From JBBRUG01 sp038247995 (GTDB lineage: Bacteria; Chloroflexota; Chloroflexia; Chloroflexales; Chloroflexaceae), in contig JBBRUG010000095.1 of NCBI GenBank assembly GCA_038247995.1, positions 1 through 17,688 on the forward strand: 17,688 nucleotides of DNA, written 5' to 3'. The notes below the pieces were generated by a model. It searched no databases. It worked only from the letters and a program-made list of their open reading frames with translations, and had not been told where the DNA came from. Each line of letters starts with the position of its first letter. Position 1 is the stretch's first letter. Below, one piece after another: positions 1 through 6,546 of this stretch. A program made the translations under genes and the position numbers.

Positions 1-352
1 AGCAAAAAAAGACTGCGGTTATGGTTGTCGCACCAATTACGGAACTCTGGCCGGCGCCGGCGACGGCAGGTTCCGCATCGAACTGTTTGACATAAAGTTC
101 ACCGAAGCGGGCCAGGTAGGGCCAGCGGACTCGGCTAGGCGGATCGCCGGGAACATAGGCGCGGACACCGGCCACATTCGGCGTAACATTGATCTGCAAT
201 AGATCGGCCTGCGCCAGACCACTCCGTGCACCATGGGGCAACGGCCAGGGCGGCAGCCGCACCAGCGGCGGATAGATCGTCAACTCGCGGGCGCTGCCCT
301 GGTGCCAGGCGAACTGAAAAATCTCCTGAGCTGTCATTTTCTGGAAGGTCAT
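1..352 (-). pseudogene. DUF58-family protein fragment, cut by window edge
   Basis: In the minus frame opening with ATG at 352 (or 337) the translation reads ELTIYPPLVRLP, then VRAYVPGDPPSRVRWPYLAR, then GELYVKQFD. This is the core signature of DUF58 proteins (typically vRxYxpGDxxxrIhWxxxAR), which are membrane-linked proteins usually encoded beside MoxR ATPases. The N-terminal membrane helices and beta domain expected before it are missing: upstream is the out-of-frame start of an unrelated secreted protein. After KQFD the usual aspartate-rich strand (like WLVLDL) is not seen in the remaining 60 bases, so the fragment may be damaged at both ends. It covers about 110 codons. A frameshift or assembly join at the junction is an alternative. 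The family call is firm; the pseudogene call is inferred. Confidence 0.6.
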
Positions 353-584
353 TGGCAAGCACATCGATTACTACCGGCCTATCTTCATCGGTCGTCACCC
401 GATCAAGGGCGGGTTCAGGTGCGGGCGAGCTTACAACCTGCTGATTCGGGTTAGCAGTCACGACGTTGAAGCTAGGGAACAACGCAATGATGAGCGAGAA
501 GGCGAGCAGCAGGGGCACGAAGCGATACAGCCAACGGAGGATAGCGGATCGTCTGGGCAAAGCGAGTTGATCCCCATCGCGCAT
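135..584 (-). pseudogene. Truncated exported cadherin-like protein, out-of-frame join to DUF58 fragment
   Basis: The start at 584 has a good ribosome site (AAAGGA, 7 bases before ATG). Residues 1-45 have a basic start and a hydrophobic stretch (FVPLLLAFSLIIALFPSF), a signal peptide or anchor. Then comes DRVTTDEDRPVVIDVLAND, the first strands of a cadherin-like/VCBS-type Ig repeat closely resembling the domain in the protein at 920-1864. In a normal repeat LAND is followed by a (T/P)DxDGD calcium motif; here LPENDSSGDF follows and similarity ends near 345. The rest of this frame (to 135) is low-complexity out-of-frame reading of the DUF58 segment. It was probably a surface protein broken by deletion or recombination. 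Whether the short product is made is unknown. Confidence 0.55.
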
Positions 585-702
585 GTCATGATCCTTTCAG
601 GGTAGCGAAGCACACGTGCCAGAACGCGGAGAGTGGCGTCAGGCACATGTATGGTGTACCACGGGCATGCGCTGGGCAGTGTCTCTAATTTGTCCTCGAA
701 AG

Positions 703-735
703 GATCAGGACATATTCGGGATCTGATCGGGACAT
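703..735. promoter_or_regulatory. Three 11-bp direct repeats upstream of the truncated exported gene
   Basis: GATCAGGACAT (703-713) and GATCGGGACAT (725-735) are near-identical direct repeats 22 bp apart. The 11 bases between them (ATTCGGGATCT) match the same unit at 7 of 11 positions. Direct repeats with an 11-bp period are the usual target layout of SARP/BTAD regulators, and such a regulator is encoded at 6547-9534. The repeats lie about 120-150 bases upstream of the start at 584. No clear -10 box was found next to them, and no copy was seen at the regulator's own promoter. Apart from these repeats and the terminator, I see nothing in 585-919. Confidence 0.3.
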
Positions 736-780
736 GTTGGGCAGCCGCCCACGCTGCGCTCGTCAGAGCCATTGGAGCGC

Positions 781-818
781 ACAAAGAAAAGACCCGGCAG
801 CTACGCATAGCTGCCAGG
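781..818 (-). terminator. Intrinsic terminator after the 314-aa Ig-domain gene
   Basis: On the minus strand a perfect 8-bp stem (GGCAGCTA / TAGCTGCC, 797-804 and 809-816) closes a 4-base loop and is followed by GGGTCTTTTCTTTG, a T-rich tract. It lies about 100 bases beyond the stop at 920, so it ends transcription of the exported-protein block before the gene at 584. Confidence 0.75.
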
Positions 819-919
819 CCTCGGTTGTAGACGATGTATGTCACTTGCACCGGACGGGCGGCGAGCGTCGGCTCCTCATCGGCGGTGTGAGTCTAAGCGG
901 TACGACAGCCGAGGGCGGC

Positions 920-1864
920 CTACCTGCGCATCAGCGGCAGATAGATCGCATTACCCGTAGGTTGGATGCCCACGAAGACGGTGATCGAACCGGCGGTCGG
1001 ATTGCCCTGCCCATCGCTGACGAAGTAGCTGAAGTTGTCCTGGCCGACAAAGCTCGCGTTTGGTCGGTAGGTTACGGTTTGGCCATTAGTTTCGGCAGTG
1101 CCGAATTGAGGCTTGCTTACGGCAGTAATAACCAGGGTGTCGCCGTCTACATCGGTGTCGTTAGCGAGCACGTTGATCGTGATCGCGGCACCCTGTGCAA
1201 TGGTAGCCCTATCCGCGACAGTTACAGGCGCCCTATTGCCCAGAGCCGACGCGACTGTAGCAAAGACCGTTCGTTGCAGGGTAAATGCCCCGATCACTGT
1301 AACCGGTTGATGCGCGGCGCCCCATAGCGTCTCGCGGTATTCGCCGCTGATCCGGCTGCCGTCGTTCGCGATGATCGTCCCGCTCAGCCGAAATTGGCGC
1401 TCGATCGGCTGGCCGCCGAGCGTGGCGGCCACACGCTCTGAGACAAGGGTCAGCGTTGTACCGTCGAAGCTGCCATTGACATTCGGGCCGATTTTGAGCG
1501 TTTTGTTGCCATTCTTGATCGTATGTGCCGCCGCGAAGACCAGTGTCTTATCGAGGTTGACATATCCGCTGATCGCGCTGTCGTTCTGGCTAAGATTGAG
1601 CGCCAGATCGATGATGCCTAGATCAGGCGGTTCGGGCGTGCCTGTGGTAGGAGGCGGTAGAACCAGCGGATCGCTGTAGAGCCCAGCCACGGTAAATTGC
1701 AGCTGTACCTCGCCATAGTAATCACCCGCCACTTGCGCCGCCTCGGCCTGTGCAGCGACGGCATCACCCAGTTCGAACCTGGGCGTGATCATCACGCCGA
1801 GGCTAATCAGCAACATGCCGACGATTGTAATGTTGACCCATCTGTGCTTCAGCATAGTTTTCAT
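920..1864 (-). CDS. Exported protein with cadherin-like Ig domain and YLPL tail
   Basis: This is a predicted 314-aa secreted or surface protein of unknown specific role. A signal peptide or N-terminal anchor spans about residues 8-30 (VNITIVGMLLISLGVMI). Residues about 40-205 form a beta-rich region with repeated polar strands (for example GSFDGTTLTL and RISGEYRETLWG). Residues about 209-299 are a cadherin-like/VCBS-type Ig domain with INVLANDTDVDGDTL, a probable calcium-binding motif, and VGQDNFSYFVSDGQG. The protein ends IYLPLMRR. The frame is open up to 1891, but ATG 1864 is preferred; ATG 1855 is also possible, because GAGG lies only one base before 1864 and ten before 1855. A 15-bp hairpin sits just upstream. 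It is the last gene of the minus-strand block and is followed by a terminator. Confidence 0.7.
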   Translation of the reverse strand: MKTMLKHRWVNITIVGMLLISLGVMITPRFELGDAVAAQAEAAQVAGDYYGEVQLQFTVAGLYSDPLVLPPPTTGTPEPPDLGIIDLALNLSQNDSAISGYVNLDKTLVFAAAHTIKNGNKTLKIGPNVNGSFDGTTLTLVSERVAATLGGQPIERQFRLSGTIIANDGSRISGEYRETLWGAAHQPVTVIGAFTLQRTVFATVASALGNRAPVTVADRATIAQGAAITINVLANDTDVDGDTLVITAVSKPQFGTAETNGQTVTYRPNASFVGQDNFSYFVSDGQGNPTAGSITVFVGIQPTGNAIYLPLMRR

Positions 1865-1869
1865 GCCTC

Positions 1870-1908
1870 GTTCTGTTGCGGCGCAGCGCAACCGCGCCGC
1901 AACAGAAC
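1870..1908. repeat. 15-bp perfect inverted repeat at the start of the Ig-domain gene
   Basis: GTTCTGTTGCGGCGC (1870-1884) and its exact complement (1894-1908) flank a 9-base loop. In the minus-strand transcript the hairpin ends five bases before ATG 1864, next to the weak GAGG ribosome site, and lies between the stop at 1928 and this start. No T-run follows, so it is not a standard terminator. Its GTTGCGGCG core is shared with the palindrome at 5194-5220. It could stabilise mRNA, limit initiation, or be a copy of a dispersed palindromic element. Confidence 0.75.
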
Positions 1909-1927
1909 GTAAATACTGTACGATGTT

Positions 1928-4900
1928 CTAAAAATCCACGCGTACACACTGCGACGGCTGCGGCAGGTTGTTCGATGCCCGTGTGCCATACGTTGTGCTG
2001 ATCTTGAGTTCGATATCGGTCAATTGCTGTAAATCCAAATCCAGCAGAATGCCATCGGGCGAACCGGCGCTAACCACAACCTGCCACTCATTGGCAGCCA
2101 GCGGGCGCCCCAGGAAGGCCGGCGTGCTGTAGCCCGGCGTTGTATTGCCATGGTTGCCATTGATATCGCCGTTGAACGCCCCCGCCACAACATCGGTTGG
2201 CTGATTGTTCGGGAACTCAAGGCCCAGAAGCGCTGCCGGCGAGATCAGCCGATAGTCAAAGGGACAGCCGGCATAGGAAGTCAACCCAACCTGACCACTC
2301 TGACTAACGCGGACCTGACGGTAGCCTAACGTGCCGCCTTGCGCGGTAACGATGTTGAGACCAAGGCCGTTGCTGGTTGGCTTGGGCTGGCCAATGCCAG
2401 CCACTTTGTGCAGCCAGTAGAAGTCATAGCCTTGCTGCAGCACCTGGCCGATGAGACCATTGCTCGCGGTTGACGTTGAGAATTGGAAAACCAACTGCGG
2501 TTTGCCGTCGGTTCCCGGCTGCGTGTTTTGTGCCACCCACTGTCGGAAACGCCTTGTACGCTCGGCCTGCAGATTGGCGTCGAGGACGCCCTGCCCCTTG
2601 AGATAGGCGTCGGAGAGGCCGAGCACATGTTGCGCCACCGAGAGGGTCAGGTCGCGCTGGTTGCTGTCGGCATCTTTGACCGCGCCGGGCAAATTGGCGA
2701 TTGCGGCATCCAAATTCTGCAAAAAGAGCAGAATGTCGTTGGCGGTGCGCGCTTTGTAGATGTCGGAGATACGAAAGTTGTTGGCGCTCAGACGGGCGGT
2801 GTATTCATATTCAGCGCGGCGGGCGGCCAGGTAGGCCAGGCGAGCAGCGTTTTCCAGGGCCTGCGCCAACTCAATCCGCCGCGAATCGCGCACCATACGA
2901 TAGCTGGGATCATTGGCGGGCAGCGCCGTGGTGTAGGCTCGTTGACGCTTCGACTCGAAGACATCATGGCCCGTCTGCCCGACAATACCGTTGAATTGGG
3001 TTAACATGGATTGATACTGTTGCGCGGCGATATCGATTTCAGCCTGCGCCTCGGCCATGTCGTAGAAGAGATTGCGCACCACCGCCTCGGAGTTGGCATC
3101 TTCGATCTCCATGTCGTAGGCGGCCCGGCGCATGATCTCCGCCGGACGCAGCGTCGATTCGATCAAGGCACCGGGATTGATGGTCACGACGCCGTCGGTA
3201 CCCACACTTGCGAATTGGGCGCCGGCGATGATCCCCTCGAACAACGCTGTTGTCTGGCCGGCATTAAAAATGCTGCTTTTCACCTTGATGTTGCGCAGCG
3301 CCTCGGTGTTGGCGCGCTGAACGATAGTGTCGCGTTTTTTGATCGCCGCTGCGACCCCCAACCAGGATGTGCGCAAGTCCTGGCGCGCCGAGCGCATATC
3401 GCTCACTAGAATCAGCCAGTTGCTACCGTCGGGCCTTGGGAGCTGGCCGTCGGTCGTCCGATTCATGCAGGCATCAAAGTTATTGGCGATAGGATCGCAC
3501 TCCTGCGTGTGTTTGATCATCGCAGCGATACAGGCGTACCAGGCGGCATCCGGGTTCGGCTCGTTAAGGAAATTTTGCAGATCACAGCCCGTCTCGATCT
3601 GGATGTCATTATCGATCTTGCTCGTGATCGACAGCACCGCTTGCGCAAGATCTTGCTGGTTCAGGTCGAAGATCCGTTCGGCGTTTTCCGTCTGCTGCTG
3701 AATCTGCAACGCCAGGTCGGCGGCTTCTTTGGCCTGCTCCCACAATCCTCTGTCGCTGCTGCCGAAGGCGGTACGGTAGGGCCGCGACGGTGTGAAGCGG
3801 ACATCCATGCCAAAGACGTTGCGCCCCTGCCGTAGCTCGCGGGCGTTGGCGCGGGTGTCCAACAGGTTCAGCACCATCTCCGCCACCAGCGCGCCATCGG
3901 GAAGCGCTCCCTCGGCGGCACAGCCGCTGCTCGACGCGCCGAGCGCTGTCGTTCCGGCCAGACTGACCATTTTCAGATAGCCCTCCGTCGATGCGGTGCG
4001 GTAGACATCCTGGGCTTCAACCTGGGCGTGCGGAATGTCGTTATCGCTCTTGATGTCCAGATAGCTCAGGCGGGTGGCAATATGATGTTGGGCGACCTCT
4101 TTGCCCTGGACACTACGGGAGAGCAGCGCCCATTCGGATTGGGTGTAGAAGTCGGAGATGAGGCAACCACTGCCCAGTCTATATCCAAGCGCCTCGCGCA
4201 TCCCATGTTCGGTCAGGTCGTACTGGTATGCCGCAGCTTCGAGTTTGGCCACTTCTTGGCGCACAAAGGCATCGCCGCCGAGTAACGCGCCGGCGCTAAA
4301 ATGCAACCCCAGCGCATCAACCATAAATTGCTGGGCAAAGATCATGCGCAAATAGGCTGCCTCGCGCACACTTTGGCGTAGACGGGCCGGGAAATCGCAC
4401 CAATCGATAATAGGAGCGAGCACCTGACCAGTATTGGTCGGGTCGCGCGGATTAGGATCTTCGGGCTGGGCGCAGAGTTCCGCTTTGTAATCCGGCCCAG
4501 GGTTGTTCGGATCGTCGCCGGCATCGGCGCGCATGCGGGCGACAGGGGCATAGACCGCCAGAAACCCATACAGGTCGCGCGCCCGGCGCAGATCGGCATC
4601 GGCCAGGTCGATGCGCTGCTGTAGGGTCATGGTCGGAACGGCGGGATCTGGGTCGTCGTAGGGCGCCGAAAAGCCACTGTTGATATCGAACTGGCGCACC
4701 AGCTTGTTAAAGTTGTTGTTTGGCTGATAGGGCGAAATATCGGCGCGGAAGTGTATGTTGCGTTCCAGCAAGTCGCGTGCTTGCGTTTCGAGCGCTTTAT
4801 AGTCAGCATAGAACAGCGGGCCTGCCACGGGCAGGCGGCTGTCGTCTACGGCGGGCAGGCTGTTGCCGGTGGGGCTGCCCACCGCCGTAAGGTTGCCGCT

Positions 4901-5062
4901 CAGCCCAAAGTTACTCGAACAAAACGCGCTCAGGTTGCCGGCGCCGCAAGCGGCCTGCACAACGTGTACCAGCAAGGGCAACGTCAGCGCCGCGAGCAGC
5001 GCCACGAGCAGCGCCCGGCCAAACATTCGACGCAGCTTTTGATCGTGCAATTGTTCGCTCAT
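1928..5062 (-). CDS. Large exported helical protein with Tc-toxin-A-like C-terminus
   Basis: This 1044-aa protein has a signal peptide (basic residues 9-16, hydrophobic 17-35, likely cleavage after VVQA near residue 37). A cysteine-containing region follows (ACGAGNLSAFCSSNFG), then a long mostly alpha-helical body (about 60-850) rich in Ala, Gln, Glu and Arg with coiled-coil-like stretches. The last 180 residues are beta-rich: WLHKVAGIG (from residue 883), FLGRPLAANEWQVVV, and QLTDIELKI near residues 1013-1020. This order (helical shaft, beta cap, aromatic-rich strand, then LTDIEL) resembles the C-terminal TcB-binding region of Tc toxin A subunits (DSISDVIIHLRYTA). The resemblance is from memory and weak. 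I do not recognise a named family and see no enzyme motif. It lies between two other exported proteins and is probably cotranscribed with them. Confidence 0.7.
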   Translation of the reverse strand: MSEQLHDQKLRRMFGRALLVALLAALTLPLLVHVVQAACGAGNLSAFCSSNFGLSGNLTAVGSPTGNSLPAVDDSRLPVAGPLFYADYKALETQARDLLERNIHFRADISPYQPNNNFNKLVRQFDINSGFSAPYDDPDPAVPTMTLQQRIDLADADLRRARDLYGFLAVYAPVARMRADAGDDPNNPGPDYKAELCAQPEDPNPRDPTNTGQVLAPIIDWCDFPARLRQSVREAAYLRMIFAQQFMVDALGLHFSAGALLGGDAFVRQEVAKLEAAAYQYDLTEHGMREALGYRLGSGCLISDFYTQSEWALLSRSVQGKEVAQHHIATRLSYLDIKSDNDIPHAQVEAQDVYRTASTEGYLKMVSLAGTTALGASSSGCAAEGALPDGALVAEMVLNLLDTRANARELRQGRNVFGMDVRFTPSRPYRTAFGSSDRGLWEQAKEAADLALQIQQQTENAERIFDLNQQDLAQAVLSITSKIDNDIQIETGCDLQNFLNEPNPDAAWYACIAAMIKHTQECDPIANNFDACMNRTTDGQLPRPDGSNWLILVSDMRSARQDLRTSWLGVAAAIKKRDTIVQRANTEALRNIKVKSSIFNAGQTTALFEGIIAGAQFASVGTDGVVTINPGALIESTLRPAEIMRRAAYDMEIEDANSEAVVRNLFYDMAEAQAEIDIAAQQYQSMLTQFNGIVGQTGHDVFESKRQRAYTTALPANDPSYRMVRDSRRIELAQALENAARLAYLAARRAEYEYTARLSANNFRISDIYKARTANDILLFLQNLDAAIANLPGAVKDADSNQRDLTLSVAQHVLGLSDAYLKGQGVLDANLQAERTRRFRQWVAQNTQPGTDGKPQLVFQFSTSTASNGLIGQVLQQGYDFYWLHKVAGIGQPKPTSNGLGLNIVTAQGGTLGYRQVRVSQSGQVGLTSYAGCPFDYRLISPAALLGLEFPNNQPTDVVAGAFNGDINGNHGNTTPGYSTPAFLGRPLAANEWQVVVSAGSPDGILLDLDLQQLTDIELKISTTYGTRASNNLPQPSQCVRVDF

Positions 5063-5098
5063 TATATGACGTACCTTAAGGTGATCAGATGGTTGTAT

Positions 5099-5165
5099 AG
5101 CAACCCTAACGGGTTTGTAAAGGCGTTTGTAGGGTTGCTCGCGGCGTAGGCGCGAGCAACCCTAC
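5099..5165. repeat. Strong palindrome with an additional inverted arm
   Basis: GTAGGGTTGCTCGCG (5129-5143) and its exact complement (5151-5165) flank the 7-base loop GCGTAGG. A further copy of the arm end, AGCAACCCTA (5099-5108), lies 20 bases to the left and could pair with 5130-5139 instead, giving two mutually exclusive folds. It lies in the gap between the 389-aa and 1044-aa exported genes. No T-run follows on either strand, so a simple terminator role is unlikely. Confidence 0.75.
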
Positions 5166-5193
5166 GACCCCTTCACGAATGATTTAGGACTGC

Positions 5194-5220
5194 TGTAGTT
5201 GCGGCGTAGCCGCAACTACA
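5194..5220. repeat. 12-bp palindrome with GTA loop
   Basis: TGTAGTTGCGGC (5194-5205) and its exact complement (5209-5220) flank a 3-base loop. It begins 10 bases beyond the stop of the 389-aa gene. The centre GCGGCGTAG matches the centre of the palindrome at 5129-5165, and TTGCGGCG matches the arm at 1870-1884, so the three look like one family of REP-like palindromes. Confidence 0.75.
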
Positions 5221-5230
5221 ACCATTACAT

Positions 5231-6400
5231 CTAGTCTTCAATGATCAGCACACAGGTCATATTGACTGAGTCGTACGCCCCAAACCAATTGACCAGCCCA
5301 AAGCCGAGTTTGGCATCGCTGCCCTGACCATTGACGACTTCACCATCGGTCAGAAAGCAGGCGTTATAGGCGTTCATTACATTCGTGCCGACGTTGTCAT
5401 TGTCGGTTCCAATGGTGCCAAACCCGCTTGAATTGTCATACACACTCCATTGCTGTCTGCCGTTGATTGCAGTGGCCAGGGCCATGCGGAACGGCCCAAT
5501 GCCCGCCAACAACCCAGGTGCATTGGCCAGATCCCAGTTGCGCATATAGAGACTCACTCTGCACCCATCTTCATCCTGGCACAACGCGGTGAGGATCACG
5601 TTGTCGATCGGAACGGTATTCGGCGCCGAGCCTTTATCCGGCGCTTCCACCACGTAGCGCCGGATTTCCACCGCATAGGTCGAGCGTTGGTTCGGGCCGC
5701 TATTGGAATCGCCGACATCATGAATTGCGCCGGCATTCCAGGCGCCGTTCACCACGAGATCGCCGTTCACCGTCACAGGTTTATTGTCGCCGCCGGTCAA
5801 CGTGAGTCCATCGGCATCACTCGTTACCTTGCCACCGGGTTCAAAGGCGATCTCGCTCGTGTCGTTGGCGCCAAGTGTAACCAGGTTGGGGACGCCACCG
5901 CCGGGGCTCAGGTTGTCGGCGATCTGGGCGTTCTGTGCGCGGGTGGCTTGCATTGCATAGGGCACCGGGTGCAAGCGCTGGCGGGGCAGCATCTCGGCGT
6001 CGTCGTTTACTTTGATGCCAAGATAGAGCGGGAAGGTGTTAAAGACGTCGGCCGGCAGCGCTTTGGCGTCGCCTACGATCACCGTGAACAAGCCGGAACG
6101 CACGTTGACGTTGGTGAAGTCTTCCGTGTAGATGGGGGCGCCACCGGTCACCACGCCGTAAAGGCGGAGGCTCAGATTGACTGTGCCGTTGACCAGATTG
6201 CCGTCGGCGTCGCGCAGGCTTCCTTGATAGCTAAAGGTGCTGGGGATTGCCGTAATTGCCGCAACCTCTAGGCCCTGATTGAGCGGGCCGGCCTGAGCCA
6301 CGCTGGGGGTTGGGCCCGACAGTAGCCATGTGCTGATAAGGATGTTCAGAGCAAGCAAGGCGACAAAGACGACGAATAATTCAAACCGACGAGTGTGCAT
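5231..6400 (-). CDS. Exported protein with tail-fibre-associated N-terminal domain
   Basis: This is a predicted 389-aa exported protein. After a signal peptide (hydrophobic stretch VVFVALLALNILISTWLL, residues about 9-26) comes a well-known domain of bacterial surface and tail-fibre-like proteins: FSYQGSLRDADGNLVNG, LSLRLYGVVTGGAPIYTE, GLFTVIVGD, then LPRQRLHPVPYAMQA. The middle (GANDTSEIAFEPGGKV, GLTLTGGDNKPVTVNG) has the short repetitive strands typical of trimeric beta-structured fibres. The C-terminal 170 residues contain VDNVILTALC-like beta strands and several cysteines and were not recognised. ATG 6400 is preferred over 6439 because AAGGA precedes it by 8 bases, while nothing precedes 6439. 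It is first in the minus-strand block and divergent from the BTAD regulator. Confidence 0.75.
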   Translation of the reverse strand: MHTRRFELFVVFVALLALNILISTWLLSGPTPSVAQAGPLNQGLEVAAITAIPSTFSYQGSLRDADGNLVNGTVNLSLRLYGVVTGGAPIYTEDFTNVNVRSGLFTVIVGDAKALPADVFNTFPLYLGIKVNDDAEMLPRQRLHPVPYAMQATRAQNAQIADNLSPGGGVPNLVTLGANDTSEIAFEPGGKVTSDADGLTLTGGDNKPVTVNGDLVVNGAWNAGAIHDVGDSNSGPNQRSTYAVEIRRYVVEAPDKGSAPNTVPIDNVILTALCQDEDGCRVSLYMRNWDLANAPGLLAGIGPFRMALATAINGRQQWSVYDNSSGFGTIGTDNDNVGTNVMNAYNACFLTDGEVVNGQGSDAKLGFGLVNWFGAYDSVNMTCVLIIED

Positions 6401-6472
6401 ACATGGATTCCTTTTCTGAATTTGAACGGAATGGCTCATTCAGCGGCGAGGGTGTTGTGGAAACGGTGGCAT

Positions 6473-6503
6473 TTGCTTTTGGTTGATTTTGCTGTGCTAT
6501 ACT
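6473..6503 (+). promoter_or_regulatory. Extended -10 promoter for the BTAD regulator
   Basis: TGCTATACT (6495-6503) is an extended -10 (TGn plus TATACT). A weak -35, TTGCTT (6473-6478), lies 19 bp upstream. Transcription would start near 6510 and give a leader of under 40 bases to the TTG start. The opposite strand of this gap must hold the promoter of the exported-protein block, but I found no convincing boxes for it. Confidence 0.5.
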
Positions 6504-6546
6504 TTTCTAGCGATACACCATTAATTCATCATTAGTTTGGACTACT

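Noticed and set aside
458..850. A 130-codon minus-strand open frame
   Set aside because: It crosses the terminator and the start of the signal-peptide gene, and its Cys-rich translation has no motif.
5129..5220. Intrinsic terminators after the 389-aa exported gene
   Set aside because: The stems are strong but are followed by mixed sequence on the minus strand, so they were listed as palindromic repeats.
5450..6271. A 273-codon plus-strand open frame
   Set aside because: It lies opposite the tail-fibre-domain protein and has no recognisable motif or ribosome site.
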